DNA from: Streptomyces sp. MRC013
Lineage (GTDB): Bacteria > Actinomycetota > Actinomycetes > Streptomycetales > Streptomycetaceae
DNA length: 64,000 nt
Direction of reading: 5' to 3'
Assembly: GCF_023614235.1 (NCBI RefSeq)
Contig: NZ_CP094264.1
Location: 1,364,001 to 1,428,000 of the forward strand
Of this stretch, positions 1 through 9,215 are shown piece after piece. Every line of letters begins with the position of its first letter. Position 1 is the first letter of the stretch. A program made the position numbers and the translations under genes. A model generated the notes under the pieces. That model was not told where the DNA came from, made no database searches, and saw only the letters and a list, made by a program, of their open reading frames with translations.

Positions 1-87
1 GCCCTCCAGCTCGAGGTTGACCCTGATCAGCTGCCGGATGACCCGGTTGTCGTCCACAACCAGCACCCGACCGGAGACGCCTGACAC
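1..87 (-). CDS. Response regulator receiver protein, 5' end only (runs off window)
   Basis: Reading leftward from a GTG at 87 gives 29 residues, beginning VSGVSGRVLVVDDNRVIRQL. This is the first beta strand, the acidic DD pair and helix 1 of a CheY-like receiver domain. The DD pair would help bind Mg2+, while the phospho-acceptor Asp lies beyond the window edge. Streptomyces has a conserved short receiver protein with a very similar start, but the output domain, if any, cannot be seen. The gene is divergent from the tRNA-Arg gene. Other GTG or ATG starts upstream are not convincing. Confidence 0.75.
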   Translation of the reverse strand, partial: MSGVSGRVLVVDDNRVIRQLIRVNLELEG

Positions 88-184
88 AACTCGAGAGTAG
101 GTCCCGCCCGGTCCCCGCGTCCGGCTTTTCGCCACTTCGCCTCCCCACGGGGGCCCGCCACCGCCCGGCCACCGGAAATACCTG

Positions 185-215
185 TTCACGGGCACCCTCC
201 GGGAGCTGGTAGGGT
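185..215 (+). promoter_or_regulatory. Candidate promoter for tRNA-Arg
   Basis: TAGGGT at 210-215 resembles the -10 hexamer of Streptomyces stable-RNA promoters and ends 30 bp before the mature tRNA. The best -35-like match upstream (TTCACG, 185-190) sits at a long 19-bp spacing, so only the -10 call has real support. Confidence 0.3.
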
Positions 216-244
216 TCTACCCGTCGCCGCGAAACACGGCGGAC

Positions 245-316
245 GCCCCCGTAGCTCAGGGGATAGAGCAACGGCCTCCGGAGCCGTGTGCGCAGGTTCG
301 AATCCTGCCGGGGGCA
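245..316 (+). tRNA. tRNA-Arg (anticodon CCG)
   Basis: The cloverleaf can be folded by eye. The acceptor stem GCCCCCG pairs with CGGGGGC, followed by discriminator A. The D arm is GCTC/GAGC. The anticodon stem ACGGC/GCCGT carries loop CTCCGGA with anticodon CCG, which reads the Arg codon CGG. The T arm GCAGG/CCTGC has loop TTCGAAT. The length is 72 nt and the 3' CCA is not encoded. CGG is a heavily used codon in this genome. A tRNA-Arg 3' end is a known kind of integration site for actinomycete elements, but no second copy of its 3' end is visible in the window. Confidence 0.96.
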
Positions 317-334
317 CACTGTGTAAGTGTGTCT

Positions 335-374
335 AAGACCCCGTCACCAGCGGAAACGCTTGGTACGGGGTCTT
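335..374 (+). terminator. Hairpin terminator after tRNA-Arg
   Basis: AAGACCCCGT at 335-344 pairs perfectly with ACGGGGTCTT at 365-374. An inner stem continues the pairing (ACC/GGT and AGCG/CGCT) around a GAAA tetraloop at 353-356. It lies 19 nt past the tRNA and has no strong T tract, as is usual for intrinsic terminators in Streptomyces. Confidence 0.8.
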
Positions 375-1381
375 CGTGTACGCGCAGACAGATGCAGCGC
401 CGAGCGGCCGCATGTCGGGGTCCGTGGACGAGGCGTGGACTGGCGACGGGCGACAAATGTCCAGGTCGGTGGTCGTTTCTCACTCCATGGCACGAGCCTC
501 CACAAGCGACCGCTGCACGCCGCCCACCAGGTCTCGGAGGCGTCCGGGTCGCACGCCCTCGTGTTCCGTCCATTCGCCGAAGCGAGGACGCAGGTACCGC
601 GCCATGCCCGCCCCATGACCGCACCCGTGGCGGCCACACCGACTACGTGATGGTGCACAACGGCGGCGTCCGCCGCTTTGGGGCGGTCGTCTGCGCCAAA
701 CCCCAACGGTGACCTGACGAAGGAGGACTTGGTTGACCTCGGCGAGCCGAACGTGGGTTGCCGAGACGTTCAGCCCGGCCACCGAGACGCTGTGAACTGC
801 CCGCTGCACGACGATATATGCGTCCGGACGCTCTGCAGCTCGTGCAGCTCGCTCTGGCGAAGGTCCGACAGCAGGCGAAGAGCTCCAGCGGCACGCGGAG
901 TTGCCACCGGCCTTCTCCGCCTCTGGGCTCGTTCGGGCCGTCGACCCGCCAGATGGTGCGGCCCCCGGTGAAGGGGGCGGTCACCCGAGCAGAAGAACTC
1001 GCCCACCGGTGGCTTCGCATGTTGATGGCACGTCCAGCGTCGACGTGTCCATGCCACCCCTGTTCCTGTCCGCTTGACTGCGGGAGCGCCAGGCGCTCAG
1101 CTCTCGACGGCGAACTCGGCGGGGCGAAGCCTGTCGACGAGAGCCGTGAACGAGTGACGGGGATGGGCGATTCGCGCTCGAGGACTTCCCCCAGCCACTG
1201 CCCTGCGGGTCCCGGGGTCCCCGGGTGCGGCCCGTGGCCGGTCTCCCCGACGCGGGTGGAGGCCGGCGGGCGGGGCGGCGGGGAAGGGCCGGTGAGGGGC
1301 GGGCTGTCAAGCCGGTGTGCGGGGGGCTCCGGGGCGGTAATAACGTGGGGCCGTCTCTGGCGGGTCTTTCCTCGGTCGGGT
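375..1381. other. About 1 kb with no convincing gene; possible decayed coding remnants
   Basis: The stretch is less GC-skewed than neighbouring genes, and none of the six frames gives a recognisable domain with a start and a ribosome site. On the minus strand, protein-like fragments appear in different frames, for example the stretch ending RSLVEARAME* whose last codons fall near 480-490, and pieces around 780-1060. This would fit an old degraded insertion beside the tRNA gene. I recognise no transposase, integrase or repeat. Confidence 0.4.
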
Positions 1382-3843
1382 GTGGTTGCCATCAGCGCTG
1401 CTCGTGGTTCTTCGTTGGTTCGCTGGCTCCGGGGTCTCGGAGCCGAGGGGCTCGGGGCCGTGCTGGGCGCGCGTCCCGACGCGGTGCTGCCGCCGGAGCC
1501 GCGCACGCTCGGGGAGGTGGCGGAGCGGCTGGAGCGGACGGGGTCCGTGGCGGGGGCGCTGTCCCGGCTGCCCCTGCCGTGCCTCCAGGTGGTGGAGGCG
1601 GTCGCCGCGCTGGGCACGCCCCTGACGCGCGGTGAACTCGAGTCGCTGCTCGGCGTCGGCGGTGAGCGCCTGGAGTGGGTGCTCCGCACGCTCGCGGACC
1701 ACGCGCTGGTGTGGCCCGGTGACGCGGACGGCGAGCTCCACGCCTCCGAGGTGCTCCTCCGGGCGTGGGAGGCGCCGCTCGGGCTGGGGCCCGGACTGGA
1801 GGAGCTGCTGTCGTCCAGGTCGGCCGAGGAACTGCGCAGGATCGCGGTCGCGCTCGGGGTGGGCGGCGGGACCCGCAAGCGGCAGCGGCTCGACGCCGTG
1901 CTCGCGCACCACGGCGATCCCGGGCGGCTGCGGGCGCTGATCGACTCCGCTCCCGAGGACGCCCGGGAGGTGCTGGAGCAGCGGGCCGGGTCGGACCCGG
2001 ACCCCGAGCCCGCGCTGATCCTCTACGGCTCCGGGGGCCACAGGCCCTCGGCCGCCGAGCGCTGGCTGCTGGAGCGCGCCCTGCTCGTCGGCGACCCGCA
2101 CGGGTACGCGCCGGCGAGGGTGCCCGCCGAGGTGGTCCTCGCGTTGCGGGGGCCGGACTGGTGCGCGCCGTTCGACCCGGAGCCGCCCGTGCCGGAGGTG
2201 GCCGCCGTGACCGGGGCCGAGGTGGAGCGCGAGGCAGCCGCCTCGGCGACCGCCTTCGCGGAGCAGGCCGCCGCGCTGCTCGCCGCGTGCGCGGACAGGC
2301 CGCTCGCCGCGCTGAAGTCCGGCGGTGTCGGCGTGCGCGAGCTGACCCGGGTGGGCAGGGCCGTCCGGTGCGAGGAGCCGGTGGTGCGCCTGGTGCTGGA
2401 GTGCGCGTACGCGGCGGGGCTGGTGGCGTACGAGGGCGGTGCACTGCCGGTGACGGAGGCGTACGACGCGTGGGCGGAGCGGGAGCCGGCCGAGCGGTAC
2501 GTCTCACTCGTCGAGGCGTGGTGGCGGCTCGGGTTCACCGCGTCGGCCTCCCGTGGCGAGGAGGGGAAGGCCCTGCCGGCGGTGGGCCGGGCGGGCTTCT
2601 GCGCCGGTTGCCGGGCGGCGAAGGAAGGGCTGCTGGTCGCGGCGTCCGCCCTCCCCGAGGGGTGGGGGTGCGGGATCACGCCGGGTGGGGCGCCCTGGTG
2701 TCCTGGTACCGGCCGTTCGCGGACGCGGCGCCGCAGGATCCGGCGCCCTTCACCACGCTGGTGCGGGAGGCGGAGGTGCTGGGCCTGCTCGCGCGCGGCC
2801 GGCCGGCTCCGCCGGGCGTGGCCCTGCTGCACGGTGACTCCGGCGCGCTGCGGGAGCACGCCGGGCGTCTGCTGCCGGGGAGCGTCGGGACGGCGCGGGT
2901 GGGGGCGGACCTCACGGCCGTGGTCCCCGGCACGCCGTCACGGCGGTTGGCGTCGCTGCTGGACGGCCTGGCCGAGCGGGAGGCCCGGGGGACCGCGTCG
3001 GTCTGGCGGTTCACGTCCGCGTCACTGCGGAGGGCCCTGGACGAGGGCCGTACGGCCGAGGAGATCGAGGCCGGGCTGGCGGAGGTCGTGGAGGGGGCGC
3101 TGCCGCAGGCTCTGACGTACCTGATCGCGGACGCGGCGCGGCGCCACGGCCGGGTGCGGGTGGCTCCCGCCGGGTGTGTGGTCCACAGCGAGGACACCGC
3201 GCTGGTCGCCGAGATCGCGGTGCGCCGGGAGCTGTCCGGCCTCGGGCTGCGTCGTCTCGCCCCGACCGTGCTGCTGTGCCGCGCGGCTCCGGCGGAGGCC
3301 CTGGCGGCGCTGCGGGCGAACGGGTACGCACCGGCGGCCGAGACCGAGGACGGCGCGGTCGGTGTCGAGCGGGCGGTCCGGATCCGCGCCGGGGGCGGCG
3401 AGGGGGTGCACGCCGAGGGGCCCCGCGCCGCCGGGCCGTCCCTTCCCGGGCCGCGCCGCCCCGGCGAGGCGGCGGACGCCCGCGGTCCGGTGCCCGTCGC
3501 GGACCTGGCCGGACGGCTGCTGGCCGCCCCGGACCGCGAGCCGCACCCGGACCCGCTGAGAGGCGGCCCCGCGTACGGCACCGCCACCGAGGAGATCCTC
3601 GACGGCTACGCCAAGGGGCTGACGCTGACGGACGTCCGGCAGCTCGCCCACGCCCTCGATGCGGGTGAGCCCGTCACCATCGAGTACGTGGCGGCCTCCG
3701 GGAACCGGACCGTCCGCACGGTGAGCGACCTGGAGATGGACCCGCCGCTCCTCTACGCGTACTGCCATCTCCGGGAGGACGACCGGGTGTTCACGCTGTC
3801 GCGCATCCAGTCCGTCCTGCCCGTGCAGCGGCCGCCGGTGTAG
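1382..3843 (+). pseudogene. XPB/Ssl2-like helicase-associated domain protein, frameshifted
   Basis: A long actinobacterial protein of the helicase C-terminal/XPB-Ssl2-associated type, typically about 800-850 aa, is split between two frames. The first frame runs from about GTG 1382 (NHSS-like start, no clear RBS) to the run of four G at 2659-2662. The second begins just after it and continues to the stop at 3841-3843. The second frame contains the conserved stretch around SWYRPFAD and the C-terminal WYL-like tail (EYVAASGNRTVRTVSDLEMDP...). One extra G in the run would restore ...LPEGVGVRDH... and a single ORF of about 820 aa. DNA-repair or nucleic-acid roles are inferred from the family name only. 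The break may be a sequencing error. Confidence 0.75.
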
Positions 3844-4033
3844 CCGGTGCGGGGCCGGTCCCGAGGCCGGGCCCGGCTCCCGCGCCCGGGACGGCGGGGG
3901 CGGGAGCCGGTGCGGCGGGGGCGGTGCCGGCGGGTCCCGGCTCCGCTCCGCGGCCGCGACCCCGGTCACGGGGCGGCGACCGGACCGCGAAAAGGAGTCG
4001 AGGCGCCGCCCCGCTCCGGCCGATCATGTCCAC

Positions 4034-4539
4034 ATGCCTCTGACAGCCACCCTCGCCCGAGTCGACGCGGACCTGGCGGCCGGTCGCGTGCCCATGGCGC
4101 GTCAGCGCCTGCGCGGACTGGTCTCCTCCTTCCCCCGCGACCCGGCGCTCCGCCGCCGGCTGGCCGGGGTCTACCGGCTGTACGGCGAGCCCGCGGAGGC
4201 CGGGCGCTGGATGTATCTGGAGGAGGACCGCGACGCGGACGAGACCGCCGCCTTCGAGGCGGGGTACCGGACGCCCCGGGAGCGGATGAGGGCCCTCGCC
4301 TGGCACGGCCCCGAGTCGCTCGCCCCGTCCCGGTTCGCCGCAGAGCAGCTGGCGGCGGTACGGACCGCCTGCTCGGAGGCGCTGGGGCGCCCGGTGGACT
4401 GGGGGAGGACCCGGCGCCCACCGTCCCGGAGGCCGGAGAGGGGCGGTTCGCCGGCTTCGTGGTGGGAGCCGGGTGCCTGACGGGAGCCCTGGTGATGGCG
4501 GGGATCTGGGTGAACGAGCTGATCGCCCTCCTCGACTGA
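4034..4539 (+). pseudogene. DUF6584-like membrane-anchored protein, frameshifted near the C terminus
   Basis: ATG 4034 opens MPLTATLARVDADLAAGRVP, a short helical TPR-like domain typical of the Streptomyces family I know as DUF6584 (function unknown). The uninterrupted frame ends at 4480 with an unlikely Arg/Pro-rich tail. In the next frame, directly after the run of five G at 4401-4405, the expected end appears: an acidic linker and one hydrophobic segment (FVVGAGCLTGALVMAGIWV...) stopping at 4539. One more G would give a 168-residue protein with a C-terminal membrane anchor. The family call is from memory. Confidence 0.6.
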
Positions 4540-4899
4540 CTTCGCGGGAACGTCCCGCCCGCCGGTGGGCGCCCCGGCACGCCGGTGACGGCGTCGGCGC
4601 GGGGGGACGGCGGGGGCGGCGGGGGCGGCGACGGCGGCGGTCGGGCATGGCGGGGGCCCTTCCACGGGCCGGGGCGGCCCGGTCCGCCCACCGCGCGGTG
4701 TCCGACCGCCCGGCGTCGGAGCGGCGGCCCGTCGTGCGGTGCCCCTCCCGAGGCGCCCGGGAGCCCCGTGGCCGGCGGGCGCCGGGGGGCGGGACCTCCG
4801 GACGGTCCGTTCGGGGGGATCCCGCGGCGGTGCATCTTTCGGGGCTTCGGGGAAACACGCGGTTCGGCACGTAGGGCGTCGAACGCGAAAGGGTCCGCC
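4540..4899. other. Intergenic, 360 bp, G-rich
   Basis: No gene is visible. The stretch contains GGGGGCGGC iterations near 4600-4640 that could form quadruplex-like structure on the + strand. The 5' region of the hemerythrin gene lies at its right end, with a weak AAAGGG ribosome site about 8 nt before ATG 4900. Confidence 0.4.
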
Positions 4900-5511
4900 A
4901 TGGCTGATGACGTCATCGAGATGATCAAGACCGACCACCGCGAGCTGGATCGTCTCCTGGAGATGATGCAGAAGGACAAGGGCTCGCGGCCGCTGGCGCT
5001 GCCGCTGGCGGTGGCCATGCTGGAGGCGCACAGCCGGGCCGAGGAGGAGTACGTCTACCCGGTGCTCGTCGAGGAGGCCGGGGAGAAGGAGGAGACCCGG
5101 CACGCCACCGAGGAGCACCACGAGGCGGAGCGGTTGGGCAGGCGGCTCCTGGAGATGGACTGGGAGAGCTCCGAGTTCGAGCAGGAGCTGGAGAAGTGGA
5201 TCGGCGCCGTGCGCCACCACGTCGAGGAGGAGGAGCAGGACCTGCTCACCGCGCTCGGCGAGGCCCTGGACTCCGGGGAACTGCGCCGGCTCGGGCTGCG
5301 GTTCGCCGGGCAGCGGTCCGAGGAGCTCGCCGGGAAGGCGCTCCGCGGGGACGGCGGGGAGGCCGGTTCCTCCGGCGGCGGCCGGAACGGCGGGGGCCCG
5401 ACCCGGGACGAGCTGTACGCGAAGGCCCGGGAGCTGGGGGTCGAGGGGCGGTCGACGATGAGGAAGGACGAGCTGGAGGAGCGGGTGCGGGAGGCGGAGG
5501 CCGGAGTCTAG
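4900..5511 (+). CDS. Hemerythrin-domain protein with C-terminal helical DNA-binding-like motif
   Basis: The protein has 203 aa. Residues 1-125 form an acidic four-helix hemerythrin-like domain. Candidate iron ligands are H13 in DHRELD, the His in EAHSRAEEEYVYP, the HHEAE pair and the His pair in HHVEEEEQDLL. Such proteins bind a non-haem di-iron centre and sense or carry O2 or NO, or store iron. After a Gly/Ser linker (about 150-165), the last 35 residues (RDELYAKARELGVEGRSTMR...) match the short helix-extended-helix found at Rho N-termini and in SAP-like motifs, common in Streptomyces stress proteins. A longer upstream reading frame exists, but its composition is non-coding, so ATG 4900 was chosen. 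Confidence 0.85.
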   Translation: MADDVIEMIKTDHRELDRLLEMMQKDKGSRPLALPLAVAMLEAHSRAEEEYVYPVLVEEAGEKEETRHATEEHHEAERLGRRLLEMDWESSEFEQELEKWIGAVRHHVEEEEQDLLTALGEALDSGELRRLGLRFAGQRSEELAGKALRGDGGEAGSSGGGRNGGGPTRDELYAKARELGVEGRSTMRKDELEERVREAEAGV

Positions 5512-5999
5512 GCGAACGGTTCCGAGGGGCCGGTGGCCGTAGGGGGTGGGTGAGCGGGGGAAGCCGTCCTGTCCGGCCGCGAACGACTCCGGCACGGCCC
5601 CGCGCTCGTCGGCCCCGGCCCCGGGGCCGGCCGGAGCGGAGGCGGCGGGCGGATTCCGCGGAGCGCGCCGGGCGCGGTCGCGGGCTCCGCGCGATCCCCG
5701 CGGCCGGCCGCCGCGGCGCCGTCCGGCGGCTTTTCCCTTTCTCCGCACGGGCGGTGGCCGATGGTAGGTTCGAACGCGTGAGTGTTGTGGGGGCCGCCGC
5801 GGCGTGCGCGGGGACGGGAGCCGGGTGGGTCCGGCGCGCGCGGGGGGCCGTCGTGCCGCCGGGCGCGCCGCTCCGCGCCCCGGGCGCCGGAGGGCGCGCG
5901 CGGCCGCGGAAGGGCGGCGGTCCGCCCCGGGCCGCGGGTTCCCGCGCGCTGTCCCCGCTCGCCACCGGTGTCCCCGGCACCCCCGCTTAGGAGTACGGC
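5512..5999. other. Intergenic, 488 bp, with a doubtful 70-codon frame
   Basis: A GTG at 5778 opens a frame of 70 codons ending at 5990, rich in Gly, Ala, Pro and Arg, with no recognisable domain. Its stop sits just before the MinD-like gene. The sequence TAGGTT at 5765-5770 could be a -10 element. I treat the frame as more likely the leader of the next gene than a protein. Confidence 0.35.
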
Positions 6000-6968
6000 A
6001 TGACCCACGGCGACCACCTGATGCGCAGGCCGTACGTGCCCCTGCCCGCGCCCGAATCCGTACCCACCGTCGACCCGCTGCTCGCCTCCGCCCTCGGGCG
6101 GCCCCAGCACGGCGACTCGGCGGTGCGGCGGGCCGGGCGGTCGCTGCGCGGGCTGGCCCCCGCCGTCTCCAAGCAGGTGGTGGAGGAGGGGCGCGGCGGG
6201 CGGGAGGTGCGGCTGCCGGTCCCCAGCGGGCGGGTCATCGCCGTGACGTCCATCCGGGGCGGGGTCGGCAAGTCGACGGTCGCCGCGCTGCTGGGGCGTA
6301 CGTTCACCCGTTACCGGCCCGACCCGGTGCTCACCCTGGAGGCCGACGCCGCGCTGGGCACGCTCGCCGTGCGGATGGGCGCCCCGTCCGTGCGGTGGTC
6401 CTGCCCGGAGCTGGCGCGGATCCTGACGCCCCGGATGGACCTGAACGACATCACCGGCTACCTCGTCCCCGTCACCGACGGCGGCTGGCTGCTCCCCGCC
6501 GGCCAGGGGCGGGTCGGGCCGCCGCTGGACGTGCCGACGTACCGGACGGTGTCGCTGGCGCTGCGCCGCCACTTCGCGGTGACCGTGGTGGACTGCGAGA
6601 CGCTGCCCGGCGAGGTGGCCCGTACGGCGATGGACACCGCGCACGCCCGGGTGATCGTCGCGCCGCGCACCGCGGAGGGCGTGGGCGGCACGCGGGTGGT
6701 GCTGGACTGGCTGGGCGGGCTGCCGCACCGCCGGGCGATCGACAGCACCGTCGTCGTGCTGACGTCCAACACCCCCGACATGACCCTCGATCCGAAGGCG
6801 GCCGTCGCCCACCTGCGGGAGCCGGGCGTGACGGTGCTGGTACTGCCGTACGACCGGCACCTCGCGCAGGGCGGGCCGATCCATCCGGCCAGGCTCGCCC
6901 GCGCCACGCACGACGCGGCCGTGGGCCTCGCCGGGGAGGCGCTGCGGCGGGCCGTCGGGGCGCGCTGA
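6000..6968 (+). CDS. MinD/ParA-like P-loop ATPase
   Basis: The protein has 322 aa. A disordered N-terminal part (1-75) precedes a deviant Walker A, RGGVGKST, at about residues 84-91. An acidic switch region follows (TLEADAALGTL), then VVDCETLPGEVARTA, which corresponds to Walker B. The family are cytoplasmic, membrane-associating ATPases that position or activate partners. In actinomycetes, close relatives sit in type VII secretion or septum-positioning loci, but no such partner is present here. AGGAG at 5989-5993 lies 8 nt before ATG 6000, which fixes the start. The gene is convergent with the solute-binding protein gene downstream. Confidence 0.85.
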   Translation: MTHGDHLMRRPYVPLPAPESVPTVDPLLASALGRPQHGDSAVRRAGRSLRGLAPAVSKQVVEEGRGGREVRLPVPSGRVIAVTSIRGGVGKSTVAALLGRTFTRYRPDPVLTLEADAALGTLAVRMGAPSVRWSCPELARILTPRMDLNDITGYLVPVTDGGWLLPAGQGRVGPPLDVPTYRTVSLALRRHFAVTVVDCETLPGEVARTAMDTAHARVIVAPRTAEGVGGTRVVLDWLGGLPHRRAIDSTVVVLTSNTPDMTLDPKAAVAHLREPGVTVLVLPYDRHLAQGGPIHPARLARATHDAAVGLAGEALRRAVGAR

Positions 6969-7056
6969 GCCCCGGGCCCCGGCCGCCGGGACGCGCCCGG
7001 CCCCTGAGGGGCGGCCCCGGCCGTCGAGGCGTACCGCCCCCGGAGGGGACCGGGCC

Positions 7057-8295
7057 TCAGCCGTCGCCGCACGCCGAGGGCAGCCACGCCGCCCTCCCGT
7101 GCCGCCGGCGGACCTCCTCCAGCACCGCCAGGCGCGTCGTCAGCTCCCTCCGGTCGGCCAGGAACCGCAGCGCCGCCTGGTGGAAGGCGTCGCGCATCGC
7201 CGGGGGCATCGCGTCGGAGGCGTCCCAGCAGCGCATCGTGCCGCGGCCGCGCAGGGTGGCGTCGATGCGGGCGGTCATCGGGTCGGCGTCGTACGCGCCC
7301 GTGGGGACGGCCCTATTGGCCGTGAAACCCAGCCGGGCCGTGCCGGGGTCGGCGAGGTGGCGGATCAGCGCTCGCGCCTCGGGGGTGTCGTGCAGCATGG
7401 CCGCCAGGTCGCCGGAGACCTCCCACGCCGTCAGGTCCCGGCGGGCGTCCGGGATCACGGCCCCGGCGTGGACGTACCGGCCGCGCACCGCCGTCCAGTG
7501 CGGGGTGGAGCGGACGAACGCCGCCTGGTGTTCCAGCCGCTCGTCCGTGCAGGCGCGGTGCTCGCCGCTCCACGGGTCCTGGTAGGGGGCGAGGAGCGTC
7601 CGCTCGACGCGCCGCCGGTCGCCCGCGCCGACCAGGTCGTCCCACGTCGTCCACGCCTTGAGCACGGCCGGGTCCGTCCAGGGCAGCCGGCCCGTCGCCC
7701 ACTTCTGGTACGTCTCCCAGCCGGCCTGCTGGAGCAGGACGTCCTCGACCCAGTCGGTGCCCGGCCAGCCGGACGTGGCGCCGGACTCCATGGCGAGGCA
7801 CCACTCCCCCGGGTCCCGGGCGACACGGGCGGCCTCGGCCTCCGTGAGGGCGCCCGGGTACCAGACCATGCTCTTCAGGTCGGTCTTCACGGGCACCCAG
7901 TGGACGCCGCCCTCCAGTTCGGGCACCCACATGGGGCCGTAGTGGTCCGGGGAGAACAGGCCGTCCAGGGGCTTGAGCCGGCCCTGCGCCGCGTACGCCG
8001 CGAGTTCGCCGGGACCCGGCATGACGACCACGTCGGGAGGGGCTCCGGAGGCCACGTCGGCGGCGAGCACCTGGCTCTCGGCGGAGCTGCCCTGGTACAC
8101 GACCCGGATGCCGTGCTCCTCCTCGAACGGTTGCAGCACCTCCCGCTCGAACCGCTCCTGGTCGGTGCCGGTCCAGTTGCCCAGGACCGTGACGGAGCCC
8201 TTCCGGCGGTCCGCCCACCCGACGCCCGCCACCACGGCGCCGGCGACGAGCGCCAGGCCGAGCAGGACGATGACGTGCGTGCGCCACCGCCTCAT
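7057..8295 (-). CDS. Membrane-anchored extracellular solute-binding protein (GlnH-like sensor component)
   Basis: The protein has 412 aa, with one N-terminal hydrophobic segment (residues about 8-26) and no lipobox Cys, so it is anchored or secreted. The rest is a family-1 solute-binding fold: VLGNWTGTDQERFEREVLQP, PDVVVMPGPGELAAYA and the inter-lobe region near PVKTDLKSMVWYPG. No permease or ABC ATPase is nearby. It ends a coupled operon (its ATG overlaps the preceding stop as ATGA). In mycobacteria, GlnH with the membrane protein GlnX senses amino acids for kinase PknG, and this gene holds the equivalent place next to a four-helix protein and a PknG-like kinase. Ligand unknown. Confidence 0.8.
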   Translation of the reverse strand: MRRWRTHVIVLLGLALVAGAVVAGVGWADRRKGSVTVLGNWTGTDQERFEREVLQPFEEEHGIRVVYQGSSAESQVLAADVASGAPPDVVVMPGPGELAAYAAQGRLKPLDGLFSPDHYGPMWVPELEGGVHWVPVKTDLKSMVWYPGALTEAEAARVARDPGEWCLAMESGATSGWPGTDWVEDVLLQQAGWETYQKWATGRLPWTDPAVLKAWTTWDDLVGAGDRRRVERTLLAPYQDPWSGEHRACTDERLEHQAAFVRSTPHWTAVRGRYVHAGAVIPDARRDLTAWEVSGDLAAMLHDTPEARALIRHLADPGTARLGFTANRAVPTGAYDADPMTARIDATLRGRGTMRCWDASDAMPPAMRDAFHQAALRFLADRRELTTRLAVLEEVRRRHGRAAWLPSACGDG

Positions 8296-9215
8296 CGGCG
8301 TCCCTCACCGCGGTACTCGTCGATGCGCGGCAGCAGGCCGCTCACTGTCAGGGCCACCAGGGCCACCCCTCCCACGAGGATCAGGTCGGACGCGGCCGCG
8401 CGCAGGTCCACGCCGGCCAGGTGCTCCGCCACGCGGCCTCCGACCGCCGCGACGCCGTCGCCGGTCCGCGCCGTCCTCAGCTCGTCGAGCGCGCGCGCCG
8501 TCCCGCCGTGCGTACGGAGGGTGAGCCACGCCAGGACCGCGGCGCCCGTCGTCCACAGCGCCGCCGCGGCGAGCAGCGGCGGGTCGGCCAGGCGGCGGAA
8601 GCGGTGCCTCGTGAACCGCTGGGTCTCCCACAGCGCCGCGCACAGCAGGGCGAACAGCGCGGCCGCGGTCCAGGAGAGGGTGCGCGCCCAGCCGAGGGAG
8701 GCCTGCTCCTCGGCCACCGCGACCTGCTGGGAGCGCAGGTCGGCGAGGCGGCCCGCGATGTCCTCCTCCGTCTCCGGCGCGTCCAAGACGCGGTCGGCGT
8801 AGTGGAGGTAGGCGGCGCGCAGCGGGGAGCGGGCGGGCTCGCGGTGGGCCTGCTCGACCCAGCCGGAGTAGACGGCGATCAGTCCGGTGACGGTCTGGAT
8901 GGTGCGGCGGCCCTCGACGCCGGTGACGTTCTCGGACGCGGCCACCGCGAGGGCCTGGTGGGCGACGGACACGCGGGTGTGGAAGGTGCCGGAGCCGGCG
9001 CCCTCCAGCCCCGCCTCGGGGACGGCGGCGCGGGCCGACACCAGGGCGGACCGGGCCGTGTCGACGGCGAGGACGCCGGGTGAGCTGGACTCGGCGAGCC
9101 GGGCGGCGTCGTCGTGGACGGCCCGGAACGCGCCGAACGCCACCAGGGTCGTGGCCAGTCCGAGCGCGACCAGCCGTACGAGGCGGGTCCTGAGGTCGCG
9201 GGCGGTGGTGCTCAC
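8292..9215 (-). CDS. Four-helix membrane protein with large extracytoplasmic domain (GlnX-like position)
   Basis: The protein has 307 aa and starts at GTG 9215, which overlaps the VWA gene stop as GTGA. The first membrane segment is at residues about 13-30. It is followed by about 120 helical extracytoplasmic residues, then three more hydrophobic segments (LSWTAAALFALLCAALW; LLAAAALWTTGAAVLAWLTL; DLILVGGVALVALTVSGLL) and a short charged tail. This is the layout of M. tuberculosis GlnX, which pairs with GlnH upstream of PknG. I infer that it relays binding-protein state to the cytoplasmic kinase or VWA partner. Homology to GlnX was not tested. Confidence 0.7.
   Translation of the reverse strand: MSTTARDLRTRLVRLVALGLATTLVAFGAFRAVHDDAARLAESSSPGVLAVDTARSALVSARAAVPEAGLEGAGSGTFHTRVSVAHQALAVAASENVTGVEGRRTIQTVTGLIAVYSGWVEQAHREPARSPLRAAYLHYADRVLDAPETEEDIAGRLADLRSQQVAVAEEQASLGWARTLSWTAAALFALLCAALWETQRFTRHRFRRLADPPLLAAAALWTTGAAVLAWLTLRTHGGTARALDELRTARTGDGVAAVGGRVAEHLAGVDLRAAASDLILVGGVALVALTVSGLLPRIDEYRGEGRR

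Noticed and set aside
643..1878. A 411-codon minus frame overlapping the helicase gene start
   Set aside because: Overlaps certain + strand coding sequence, Arg/Ser/Pro low complexity. Only the part left of 1381 could be a remnant.
5760..5775. GGTAGGTTCGAACG as a second copy of the tRNA T-arm (attachment site)
   Set aside because: Only AGGTTCGAA is shared with the tRNA, too short for an att core; no integrase near it.
7057..8295. Solute-binding protein as part of an ABC importer
   Set aside because: No permease or ATPase gene adjacent; gene is coupled to signalling genes instead.
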